Source: Adineta vaga
Taxonomy: Eukaryota; Rotifera
DNA: 64,000 nt
NCBI GenBank assembly: GCA_021613535.1
Contig: CP075492.1
Span: forward strand, 16,120,001 to 16,184,000
Reading direction: 5' to 3'
Within the stretch, counting starts at the first letter, position 1. Every line of letters starts with the position of its first letter. Below are positions 47,727-59,900 of this stretch, one piece after another. The notes below the pieces were generated by a model. The model did no database searches. It saw only the letters and a program-made list of their open reading frames with translations, and had not been told where the DNA came from. A program made the position numbers and the translations under genes.

Positions 47727-49196
47727 TTAAAAGCGTAATGTCACGATTTCTTCAATCATACGAAGTAAATTACGTATTGTACCATTACATAATTCTTCGA
47801 GATTACTTGAAGACATTGTTGGTAACGAACCCATACAAGCAATTGTTAAAACACCATTGACACTTTGTACAAATATAAATGGAACAACAGTTAAAATAAG
47901 ATTCAGAAAAGGCGTAGTATCTAAAAGTTCCCATCGTCCATATCGTTCTTGAAAAGGTAAACGACCCCAATTTGATATAAGACAAGTTGGAAGATCGTCA
48001 ATGTTTGGTTCATGAATATTCTTTTGATAAATCCATCCTAACATCATTGCAAGCGCATGAGTATGACCAGCATCGAGAGATTTTTTAATATGAATTCCAA
48101 ATGTTGATGCAAGCTGCCACATACCTTCGGATGTTGTTGGTACATCTCTTTTAGGTGTTGAAAATGCCATTGTAGCTGATGCATGAAAACTAAGATCATG
48201 AGTTGGTACTTGTGGATTACATCGTTGACGAGTATCAGCGACAACACCCAATACTAATCGTGCTCGTTGATCTTTTTCTGTATTGACTATTGTAGAAAGA
48301 GCACAGAGAACAGCACTACTTACAGCTGATGTTATTGTTACACCTTCACGTCGACATTTTTCTAATAAATCTCGTGAAATTTCTTTTGTTAATCGACCAT
48401 AAAAAGCTTCTGTTTGACAATATTGTGCCATATCAGTTAATGGAACATCAACAGGTGTTAGAGGAATTCGTGCAGTACGTCGACTACTTGCTGCACGCCA
48501 ATATAATGCAATAGGGATAAATTTACCAAATGTAACAACACGATTCCATGTGGAAAGTGTTCGTCGAACGGCTCCTTCTAATGTAATTGGCCAATTTAAT
48601 GATGTTTCAAATATATTTGTATTATCTTCACTTAATGATAAAAGAAGTTCATGTGCAACAGTACTAAGAGATAATCCATCACAAATACTATGTTCACATA
48701 TAATAACGATTTCACGTGGACTATTTTCATCATTATCATCATCTATATCCTATGTAGAAAATTAATAAGAGAACAAAAGAAGTGAATTTCGTACTTGTAA
48801 AAGCCAAAATTCTGCAAGTCCTTGTCCAAGAATTGCTGGTTCTTTCTCTCTCTTTTTCCATTCTTCTTGCCAGAAATGAACATGATCAGAACGATTTCGT
48901 AAGATTTCAACGATTTTAAGTTCCAATGAAAAGTCTTCTTCCATCAGAAATGTTCCCGGTTTTGCTGGATTCGTTTGTAATCGACTTCGAAGAAAAGGAT
49001 GACGAAGTTGTAAACGATGAACTGCAAAGATTAAGGCTTCCAGTTTAATATAAGGTCCTTGTAAATGTAAAACTTCACCAACTTTCATATAACCAAGATG
49101 TTTTTGTGATGTCGCGACTAATGCATTTTCTGCCGAACCCATTATTCGCTGTTTTAATTGTTTTAAAGATGGTCTTCGATGTGTTCCTGTTGTCAT
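47727..49196 (-). CDS. Condensation-domain-like acyltransferase (HxxxDG)
   Basis: Exons 48795-49196 and 47727-48749 join in phase to 474 aa with a 45-bp intron. The catalytic signature HSICDG (HxxxDG) lies about 20 residues into exon 2, as in alcohol acetyltransferase, PapA5 and NRPS condensation domains. Further support comes from LEALIFAVHRLQLRHPFLRSR near the N-terminus and the VTITSAVSSAVLCAL and SNWGRLPF segments in the C-terminal half. No carrier-protein or adenylation domain is attached, so this is a stand-alone acyl-CoA-dependent O- or N-acyltransferase (inference). The start ATG (MTTGTHRRPSLKQLK) is the first in frame. Cytosolic by sequence. Confidence 0.8.
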
Positions 49197-49947
49197 TGTA
49201 GATCAAATCAACTAGATATTAGAACAACTAATGGATTAGTTCTATTCAAATATTACTCTTTGTCAAATATCAAACATTTACGCTCTAATACCGGTACGAA
49301 ATATTTTATATTCTACTTTATGTTTATTACGTTTTAATTGATCAATATCGGATGTATGAAGAGATAAGAAGGAAAAAACAGAGTGAATAGGTAAAACAAT
49401 ATTGTCATTTTCAATTGAGAAAGAAAAATCAAGCGAGAAATGACGTTCTCTATTATGTATGATTGCATGCATTGATTAACAATATACTCTATTAATATAT
49501 GAAGAAAAACAAACACCCACACACGTAGTTCACTTTATTTGAAAAATAAATCATTTTTCTCTCTTGTTTCTTTTTTTCTATAAGAAAGAAAAAATGAACA
49601 AAATTAAAAACGTGTTCGTCATGAAAACGAATATTTGTTTTTATTTTATATAACTGATTAAAATCAAATACAAAAGTAACGGTTAGTTTTTTTCTTTCCT
49701 TTGATAATTATATCAATGTTTAAGAACGAAAGAGAAATATTTATTCTATATATAAACATCAGTTAGATAAGGACAAATATTAATCGATTTGGATTAATTT
49801 TATTTTGTTTAATAAACAAGATTTTTTCGAAAAGTGTCGAATTTCAATGAACAATTGTGTACATTTGTCCTCCTTTCTCTTTGTATCGTTCGATAAGCTT
49901 TCAGACGTTGAAGGTATATTTTTATTGTGTAAAACTACTTGAAGAAT
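49197..49947. other. Intergenic between divergent genes
   Basis: AT-rich 750-bp spacer between the divergently transcribed acyltransferase and RING-H2 genes. It should contain both promoters; no specific element can be named. Confidence 0.4.
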
Positions 49948-51774
49948 ATGATTCATTCGATGTTGCTAAAACAATCCACGTTTCTTCCTTTTCTTTCTTG
50001 TTTATTGTTGGAAAAAAGCGTTGTTTTAGTTTCGAATTCCATCATGTTAAATCGTGAATCTTGTTCATCATTAATATTACGTATTCGTAATCAATATCAT
50101 CGAGAAACACGTGATAAACATTTAAAATCTCTTCGAAATATGTGTTCTAGTTTCTTATATCCAGCTGTGATTCTAATTACATTTTATTATACAAATCAAA
50201 TATATAATGCATGGCAAGGTCCTTTTCCAATGAATTTTACCGAATTTCGTACGTATATAGAAACTCCTATTAATAGTTTGGATGATTATGGTGCAATGGA
50301 TTTCTTACGTCAACTTTTCTTTCCATCGGAATATGTTCAAATTGAATTAGGTGAAAATCTTATTGATGAAAGCATGAAAAATACATTTCATCTCTATGAA
50401 AATGATCAATCTGAGGGACAATTAATATCAGTCTTCAATCAAATTGTCGAACCATCGATGAATACTAAAAGTTTCAATGTACTTGTAAAATTTTCAGCAT
50501 ATGATCAACCCTATTGGAAAATTCATTATCCATATAAGTTTCAATCATTTCATTTGAATACATTACAATGTATCGTTCAACAATTGAATATTTCATCAAT
50601 ACAATATGAACAATGGTCGGATAAATCCCTATATATTAATCATATTGAACAAATTTATAATGAAAATATCGAAATATTTAATAAGAAAGTAATTAGAAAA
50701 TGTGGAATTCTCATTGGATATCGTTATCGACCTGCGAATGAAAAAATCTTTCGAATCAATACGAATAAATCTTATTATTTGGATAAAAATAATGTTCGAT
50801 TATTCGATGCTTCATGTGCTTATACATGTTACATTGCTTACATTGTTATTTGTATTTCTATATGTTATTCATTGAAAAATCTTGTAGAATTTGTTACATT
50901 ACTCAATCAATTCTTTTCTCTAACAATTTCACCAATGGAATATGTTTTTGAAAAAGAGAAAAAGATGATTTCTTCAGAAAATTTTGATCTTATTTTATAT
51001 GAAACAAATTTTAGAAATAATTATCATGATCGATTATTTATTATCTATGATAAGTATTTAGTTATGTTAATGATTGATTTCGAAGAAAAAAATGAAAAAA
51101 TCCTCGAAAAATTTTATGAAAAATCACCAGTGATTATTCTTCCGATTGAGAAGATATTTTATGTAGCATATGATCGAATTTTACTTGATATTTATCATAG
51201 AGAATTGATTGATTTACCTCAATGTGTAAATAGTATTCATTTTAATCCATCGAATTGGTTACATGAACGATTAATGATTCTTAACGAACAATATCGATTA
51301 AAGTAAAAGAATTTAAAAATGAGAAAATGCATTTTGAACTACTTTTTTTTGTTCTTTAGTTGGGAAAAACTAACGTTTCAACAAGTTTTAATAGAAGAAA
51401 ATAGATCGTTTCTTGAAACGTTAATTAGAGAAGAAATTCAATATCAATTAAATCAAAATCGAAATGATATTAATCGTATATCAACAGCAGCATCTCCTCA
51501 TCTCATTGCACAATTTCGTTTAGCTGATCAATACATCGTTACTCAAGATTTAGTTGGTACAACTTGTACAATTTGTCTAGTAGATTTTCAATTAGATCAA
51601 TATTTTGTTTATTGGCCATGTATAGCTCAACATAGATTTCATTTTCATTGTACGTTAAATGCTTTACGAACAATGAATACATGTCCATTATGCCGACAAC
51701 CAGTTCCACCTGTAAATTTACTCTTTTATAACAAAGTATCATTGACACGTGTTCAATCAATTAACAATACATAA
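49948..51774 (+). CDS. RING-H2 membrane protein, putative E3 ligase
   Basis: Exons about 49948-51302 and 51360-51774 join in phase, about 590 aa. The start is uncertain: ATGs occur at about 49948 and 50044, the latter followed by a basic cytoplasmic stretch. Two TM segments (FLYPAVILITFYYT and CYIAYIVICISICYSL) flank a roughly 210-residue lumenal or extracellular domain with AWQGPFPMNFTEFR. The C-terminus is a RING-H2: CTIC, then WPC, HRFHFHC and CPLC. Such membrane RING proteins usually are E3 ubiquitin ligases acting at the ER, Golgi or plasma membrane. I recall similar proteins as a multi-member bdelloid family; the substrate is unknown. Confidence 0.78.
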
Positions 51775-52374
51775 ACCAGACACAATCTTTTTCTTTTAAT
51801 ATATTCTTATCGAACAATATTGATTACATTTACTGTTCCTCGTCTTTTGATTTTTGTTGTGTATGAAATAAAATATTTACAGATATTACACGATGTTTCA
51901 TTTGTTTAACATATTTAATATGATCTATAAATAAATATAGGATAAAAATATTAACAAGATTTGACTTTGTCGAGGTTGCCAGTAGAAACGAGTAGGATAA
52001 GATCACCACGGATTATTACTAAAAATAATAATGAAATTATGGTAGTCATTGTAGAAAATATAAGTATTAAAATATCGATTAGAATGTGCCATGATTCAAG
52101 TATGAGTTTAGATGAAACGTTCAAACTTTTTTACATTAGTAATTGCGATGCCACTTTGAAAATTATAAAAACATTTATGGAAATCTTCACGTCAAGAATA
52201 GAAGACCTTCGATTACATTTTTACTGTGCAACTGACTTTTTCATCGGAATTCTTTACCATTCTGTCGAATAAAATATTTGTTCTTACGTCGATAAGACAT
52301 GTGAGAAACAACAGAAAAAATGAAGAAATAGTGGATTATTTTTAAAATTCTTTGTCTTTTGTTAGCGATGTTTT
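51775..52374. other. Intergenic spacer
   Basis: Contains a 103-codon open stretch (51961-52272) without an ATG start or known motif, probably chance. A TTTTGTTAG acceptor-like motif sits just before the next gene's ATG. Confidence 0.35.
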
Positions 52375-54262
52375 ATGGCTTCTGATCAAAATATATTTGC
52401 GTGTATTTGGCTCGATAGTACTGCCGATTCAACTGAAGAAAATAGAAATATTCAACAGAAACTTCGGCAAATAATCGAAAATCTACATACATTCATTGAT
52501 GTTGAAGCATGTGAAAAATATCTTCGAAAAAACAGGAAAGAAACGATCATTCTAATCGTCTCTGGTAGTTTTGGTCGACAAATTATTCCTCTCGTTCATG
52601 ATTATTCACAATTAATTATATTCTACGTTTTTTGTCAAGATAGAAAGGCCAATGAAGAATGGGCAAAGAAATATCACAAAGTAATTTGAATTCTATACTG
52701 ATAAGAAAAGAAAAATCGTTATAATTATCTTCTAGCTTGGTTGTGTTTGTACAACTGGTTCGGATTTAATTGATCGTATTTTTCAAGATCATAATACTCG
52801 AATAGGAACAGAAGATAATCCATTAATTTCAGTAATTAGTTCAAACTGTGATAATCTCGAATCTCGAAATGCTAGTTTTATGTGGTTTCAATTGTTTATC
52901 GAAGTTCTTCTACGAATGCATCATAAAGTTAGTGATCGGAAAGAATTGATCCATATCTGTAGGAAAACCTATTCTAATAATGTCGAAGTTTTACAAATCA
53001 TTGATGAATTTGAGAAGGACTATTCTGCACACAAAGCAATCTGGTGGTATACTCGTGATACGTGTTTCTATCGGATGATAAATAGCGCATTGCGTTCACA
53101 AGATTTCGATATGTTATTTATCTTTCGATCTTTTATTACTGATATTGCTAAACAAATTCAAGAAGGTTATGAATATTTTATTCGAACAAATGGAAGTCGA
53201 AGTAAAATTGAAGTCTATCGAGGACAGATGATAAGTATGGCAGAATTGGAATTAATGCAGAATAATATCGGAGGATTTTTATCGATGAATTCATTTTTAT
53301 CAACGAGTCGAGATCGAACCGTTGCTCTTGAATTTGCACGAGGAAGAAGTCCAATGCGACCTATTGTCTTCGAAATTAAAATTGATCCTCGATTACGAAC
53401 AAAAGCTTTCGCTAGTATTAGTAAAAAGAGTGCTTTTCAAAGTGAACGTGAAGTATTAATTATGCTCGGAGCTTTGTTTTTTATTAAAAAAGTGACCGAA
53501 GATTCAAAAGATAAACTTTGGGTGGTACGTGTAAGTCTTGCTAGTGATGATGATTATCATTTGAAAGAATTGTTTGCTCATATGAAAAGTAAAATTGGTG
53601 ATGATACAAATCTTGATACTCTTGGCAAACTTTTACTTCGAATGGATGAAAATGAACAGGCACGAAAATGTTACAGACGAATGTTAAATGAAACGGAATT
53701 AGCTATGGGAAATGCTCAATTAGGACTTGGATGGGCATCATCACGATGTAATGATCTTCAGGCAAGTCTCGAACATTTTCAAGTATCATTGGAAATACGG
53801 CAACGTCTTCTGGGAGAAGATCATCCCGATGTGGCAGAAATCTATAGTTTTCTCGGAGAAATCTACCGAAAAATGCATGATTATGATGAAGCTTTAAGAT
53901 ATTTAGTCAAAGCAATGGAAATTGAAGAAAAAACACTTCCTCCGAATTCTCTCAATCTTGCCGCGACGTATGATACGATAGGAATAATCTATACAACGAT
54001 CGATACATACGATACAGCTTTGACTTATTATGAAAAAGTTTTGAAAATTCGTCAAACAGTTTTACCATCAAATCATCCTCAGATTGCTTCAATCAACATG
54101 AGTTTTGGATGGTTATTCGAACGACAAGAAGATTATTCCAAAGCTCTCGATTATTATCAAAAATCATTAGATATTGCAAGAAAAACTTTATCGCCCACAC
54201 ATCGTCTTGTCGTTAATGCACAAGATAATATTCGAAAATTAGAAGCGAAAATGAAAGAATAA
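52375..54262 (+). CDS. ADP-ribosyltransferase-TPR protein
   Basis: Exons 52375-52680 and 52736-54262 join in phase to 610 aa. Residues 1-120 form an alpha/beta domain (IFACIWLDS..., IILIVSGSFGRQIIP, IIFYVFC), shared with the large protein at 57-61 kb. An arginine-specific ART fold follows: IWWYTRD, VYRGQ (the R of R-S-E), FLSMNSFLSTSRD (S) and FQSEREVL (ExE pattern). About four to five tetratricopeptide repeats of kinesin-light-chain type then occur, such as HPDVAEIYSFLGEIY and DYDEALRYLVKAMEI. The R-S-ExE signature predicts NAD-dependent mono-ADP-ribosylation, with the TPRs as a protein-binding arm. No signal peptide, so cytosolic. It converges with the PL14-like gene, stop codons 9 bp apart. 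Confidence 0.87.
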
Positions 54263-54270
54263 TTCTTTTA

Positions 54271-55204
54271 TTATTTCATCTGTTTAATTGAAAAATTATC
54301 ATAATAAATATAATCGTCAGTATTTGATTTCCAATGTTCTTCACTTCCACCACGAAATCTAAATTTGAAAATAAAATCAGAATAAATAATAATAAAATCA
54401 TCAAATTTACGTATGAAAAGATAAATTATCAATTAATCGTTTATTTGGTTGCGTTGTCCAACGAATTTTTTGATTAAGTAATATTTCATTATTGATTTTG
54501 ATTTGAACATGTCCATCCTCGTTTTGACCTGTATTAGATTTCATGTACATATGTACACGATACCATTTTCCTTTTTCAATACTATCTAAACAAAAATCAG
54601 ATTGTTTTTATGTCAAACAAAACAAGCCAGATAAATCGAACTCGTTTTTGGATAAGTTTTAGTAAAATTATTTCCACATTTTGGTGTCATATCAGCATAA
54701 TAAATGTATGGAATAAAATAAACTCTGTTTTTAGTATTATACCACATCAAACGTAATGATCCACCTTCACCATCTTTCGGCATACGACATCCAGTATTAT
54801 GATCACCAACGCCTAAACCAAATCCAATTTTTCCACCACGACTCCAATTAAATTTACTATGAAATTTTACGGAGAAATCTAATTGATATTCCGATGCAGC
54901 GGGTATTTTTGTATTCGACACAATTCCACAGTGATTTGATAAAGCATTTTTTCTTAATGTTATTCGTAAAGTTCCATTGGAAATCATTGCACGATCATTT
55001 TGCCAGCCAGTAACTGAACCAAAGTCTGATTTTGCTAATGTTTCAGAATATTCACCATCTTTAGTATATTTATTCCAATTCAATGACTTTTCATAAAGTT
55101 CACTTTCTGCTAATTCGAAGAAAAGAATGATTGTTAAAACTAAAATTTATAGGAATGATTAATTTATTGAAGATAGGACAAATCAGACCTGATATGAACT
55201 TCAT
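54271..55204 (-). CDS. Secreted polysaccharide-lyase-14-like protein
   Basis: The first exon (55189-55204) encodes MKFIS. It splices in phase to 55139, giving a signal peptide VLTIILFFELAES. The long second exon (to about 54642) has GGKIGFGLGVGDHNTGC, GGSLRLMWYN and YFIPYIYYADM..CG..F.K.YP, the conserved core of PL14-type beta-jelly-roll proteins. A third exon reads SIEKGKWYRVHMYMKSNTG and IKINNEI, and a last one (about 54271-54360) reads FRGGSEEHWKSNTDDYIYYDNF before the stop. PL14 members cleave alginate or glucuronan; related animal proteins may only bind sugars. The donor of exon 2 (GTTTTG) is weak but keeps phase. Secreted, probably digestive or surface-acting (inference). Confidence 0.77.
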
Positions 55205-56972
55205 TTTTTTTTATGAGAAAGTTTTTCATACACGAAATATTTATTACAAAGTTTTCTAATCTCTTAGATTAAAATTTTAATTACTATTTTCATCGTAAAT
55301 ATTTTTTTTCCTTTTCTCTCGTCCTTGTAAATATATGATATTGATCCTTTATAATTGACCTATTTCTATTTTTATATTTTTTTGTTAGATAAATACAAGA
55401 TTTTACTTTTTCATTGTTTATGTATGAAAATAAACACATGAGCATACCTAATTTGAGGGGAACGGATAGTTGCTCGCCAAGAAACGTTTCGAGTTAAATA
55501 AGACAAAGATATTCTTTATTGACAATAAATACCAGATAAAGAAAACAAAAGAAATCTGTATGGATAATAAAACTCTGATGTGTTTTAATTGATCCTGAAC
55601 ATTTGTTTGTGGACTTTGAACTAAATTGTATCATCGTTTGTTCAATGATTCATTTTTTCGCTTCGGTGATTGACGACCAGCCATAACGTTAATAGTATCC
55701 GAATATACATGATTAAATGTCACTAATCATTATAAAAATAATGATCATCAATCGTCTATACATGAGCGGTATCACATATCCTGCAGATAGGAGATGCGAG
55801 AGATTTTCCGTCTCCTAGTACCAATAAACTCCAAATACCCAAGAAAATTTTTCATCATTTTTGGAGTCTGGAGGTACTGGAAGATGCATCTCCAGCATCT
55901 GCTATCTGCTGGAGATGTGACACTGTTGGTTGTGAGTATATCATACTACGTGATACATTATATATGAGTATGTTGAGAGTATGAATCTGAATGGGAGAGG
56001 AAATAGCTGATAATGTTTGTTTTTCTTCTTCCTACTCACCCAGACCCGTAGAGTCGAAATGCTTCACAGTTTGCTTCATTCACTCACATTCACTCTCAAA
56101 AAAATAAAGATATAAATTGAAAGCATATAGTTTTTTCTCGTCCTGTTCTCTTTCTTATTTTTTTTTCTTTGCTTATTTGTATGGAAATATTGTTACCTTC
56201 ATCAATCCAGCATGTGCTTCAGCACAAATCGCTGGTAGGATTTGTTAACTTACAATTCAAAATAGTGTCTGTCAAAGCAGATTGTCATTATGCTAGTCAT
56301 ATACCTATTTTCTTTGCAAATGTACTTCAGAGTGTCGCATCAGAGAATAAAATAGTAAAAAGCTATGTTGGAAAAAACCGTCGTAGCGTTTGATTTGTAA
56401 TCAGAATAGTTGAGACTGAATAGGGTTGTTTTGATAGTGAAAGAAGAGTCTAATTTTCGGCATAAATCAGATAAAGGAATTCACGTCTTATAATGACAAC
56501 ATAGAAATGGGTTTACGACAGTTGCTGCTCGCTAACAGTGAACATTTCTTTTCAAATTATCATTAGTCGTTAATTGGACATGTAGTGCATCTTGATCATC
56601 TATATTTGCTTGTGCAAAAATATTATGTGGATCGGCTTCATCTTCAAAGATTCTTGTCATAATCGATCATAATATATCCGAACTAATCTATTAATCAGGA
56701 ATGTGACTCACCAACGGTTTTATCAAATATATAGTTTAAATTAATATGTAACCGGCTACGGCATTTAAATTTTCTGAAAAACTTGCATTTTCATAGCATC
56801 TTCTTGATTCGTCGATCAATGATATGCGAATATCCATTATGAGTGAGTAAAGGAGAATTTTTCGAAATAGTTGAAAGAATACTTGACATGACTGTTTTTG
56901 TAAATGTGCAGTTTTGCGACTAATAGATCTTTCACTAATCTTGCAGAACTGATTTTTATTTTAGATAGATTT
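55205..56972. other. Intergenic with one inverted repeat
   Basis: No gene recognised. It contains the MITE-like inverted repeat at 55769-55923. An acceptor-like TTATTTTAG lies just before the start codon of the large ART-TPR gene. Confidence 0.45.
55769..55923. repeat. Imperfect inverted repeat, MITE-like
   Basis: Left arm GTATCACATATCCTGCAGAT and onwards pairs with a right arm ending CTGCTGGAGATGTGACAC. The arms are about 65 bp with scattered mismatches, with CTCCAAA/TTTGGAG near the middle. Non-coding. Confidence 0.6.
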
Positions 56973-59900
56973 ATGATGACGTCCCATAGTTCAAAAGTGT
57001 CTACGACACCATTCGACTTATCAAACAGCATTATCAATAATCAAGCGGATGGCACACAGACATTCTGTACTCTCGAAAGTAGCAATGAACATGCAACAAA
57101 TATTCGCAGTTTATCACCTGTCAAACGAGCACAGATCACTGAGAATTTTATTGTTATTTGGGCAGATTCTAGCATCGATGAATCTAACAATTCAGTTCAA
57201 AGTCATATCGATAATTTTCTACATATTAATATTTCAATAAAAACCTTTAGTGATCCTGATCAATGTGTCGATTATATTACAAAGATAAAGGAAAAAACAG
57301 TTTTCTTGATAATTTCTGGTGATCTTATTCAACAAGTCGTTCCTGCTGTTCAACGTCTAATACAACTTGACTCTATATATGTATTTTGTGATCATAAATC
57401 ACAGTATGAGCAATGCAAAGGTCAATGGAAGAAAGTGAAAGGTATTTTCACTCAAATTGAATCCATTCTTCATGCACTAAAACAAGATATTCGACATTCC
57501 AATAGCACTCTGATACCGATTAGTATTGTTAAACCGACATCTGTCAATGGTTTGAATGAGCTTGATCAATCATTTATGTACTCACAGTTACTAAAAGAGA
57601 TTCTTCTCAAGATACTACATACCGATGAGGCAAAAAAAGAATTCGTTGAATTTTGTCGTACTTCCTATGCTAAGAACGATAATGAATTACGAAAACTTGA
57701 TGAATTTGAGCAGCAATATGAGTGTTCATCATCCATTTGGTGGTATACTCGTGAGTATTTTATTTATTTCATGTTAAATCAAGCTCTAAGAACGCAAGAC
57801 ACCGAGCTTATTTTGAAGATGAGCTTTTTTCTGCACGATATTCATCATCAAATCCATCAATTGTATTCACAAGTGAATGATCGCAATTTATTCGATGTTT
57901 TCCGAGGACAGGGTGTGTCACAAGCTGAATTGGAAAAGCTGAAAACGAGCATAGGTGGTCTAATATCATTCAATAATTTCTTATCCACAAGTAGAGACTA
58001 TGGAGTTTCCTATATGTATGCAGAAACCGCACGAGACAATCATAATCTAATTGGAGTCATCTTTCAAATGGAAATTAATCCTTTGATCGCTTCAACCCCT
58101 TTCGTCTCTCTAGATAATATCAGTTGCTTCAAAGAAACAGAGGAAGAAGTTTTATTTTCCATGCACACCGTCTTTCGTATCAATGATATCGAAGAAATTG
58201 CTGATCGACTATGGTATGTACGTCTGACACTGACGAGTGACAATGATCAACAACTGACAAGTCTTACAAAACGCATGAGGCAAGACATAGAAGGACCAAC
58301 GGAGTCACACCGGATGGCTCGACTAATGATAAAAATGGGCAAGTTTGACAGAGCCGAGAAAATCTACACTACACTACACTCAACAGTGTATGAGGATAAT
58401 TCGAAAGAGGACGCATATCTGAGCCTTCAGTTAGGATCTATCAAAGCAGACAAAGGTGATCTTACGAGCTCACTCGCATTCCTTCAAAGAACCCTTGAGC
58501 TTATACGTACATCTCTTCCAGCTAACCATCCATCATTGGCTGTTGTCTACATCAATATCGGTTCGGTATATGCTCTAATGGGGAAATATGCGGAAGCGAT
58601 ATTGTATTACGACAAATCACTAAAAATACAAGATGCATCTCCATTATTTGATTATTTAGATCTCGCTGATACATATATAAATATTGGTTCAGTGTATTAT
58701 ATTATGGGAGCTTGTTCGAAAGCGCTTTCATATTTTGAGAAGACGCTTGAAATTCAAGAGAAATTTCTTCCATCAATACATCCATCACTAGGTACGACTT
58801 GCAGCAAAATTGGTATGGTACATTACTCTATGAGAGAGCCTTCGAAGGCACTATCATACTACGAGAGAGCATTAGAAATACAGCACAAGTCTCTTCCATC
58901 CAATCATCCAAACTTTGCTAAGACATACAACAGTATTGGGTCATTACATGATCTAATGGGTAAATATTCTGAGGCACTTTCAAATTATGAGAAAGCATTA
59001 GAAATCACGACAACTGCTCTTCCATCTGATCGTCCAGATCTGGCCGCCATCTATGATAATATTGGTTTAGTATATGATTCTATGGGACAATACTCAATCG
59101 CACTGTCAAACTATAAGAAATCACTTGAAATACAGCACAAATTATTTTCCTTGAACCATCCAGACGTTGCTAGTACATACAGTCATATTGGTGCAGTATA
59201 TTATGCCAAGACAGATTATTCAAATGCCCTGGTATATCATGAGAAGGCACTCGAAATACGACAAAAATCGCTTCCATCCGATCATCCAGATCTGGCTATA
59301 ACCTATAACAATATTGGTTTGGTGTATAATTCAACGGGAGAATATGTTAAGGCACTTTCATACTATGAGAAAGCGCTCGAAATACAACACAGAATACTTC
59401 CATCTCATCATTCAGATTTGGCTGCAACTTATAATAACATCGGTTTCTTACATTTTTCAATGGAAGACTATTTAAAATCACTATCATATCATGAAAAAGC
59501 ACTTGAGATAAAACGAAAATCGCTTCCAGACAATCATCCGGATTTTACTACGACGTACAATAATATCGGCTTGTCACATAAACTAATGGGAAAATATTCT
59601 GAAGCATTGTCATATTATGAGAGAACATTGGAAATTATGAAGAATTCTGTTCCACCCAATCATCCAAATTTGTTTTCAGTCTATAACAATATTGCTTCGG
59701 TATATAATGAAATGGAAGAGTACGCAAAGGCACTATCATACTATCAGAACGCGCTTGAAATACAACGAGAATCACTTCCATCGAACCATCCAGATCTGGC
59801 TATTACCAATAACAACATAGGTTCTATGTATTACTCCATAGGAGAATACTTGCAAGCACTTCCATACTATCAAAAGACACTTGATATTCTAGAAATATCT

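Noticed and set aside
56904-56972. Upstream extension of the large ART-TPR frame
   Set aside because: It would need a GTG start. An acceptor-like TTATTTTAG precedes ATG 56973, which is the better start.
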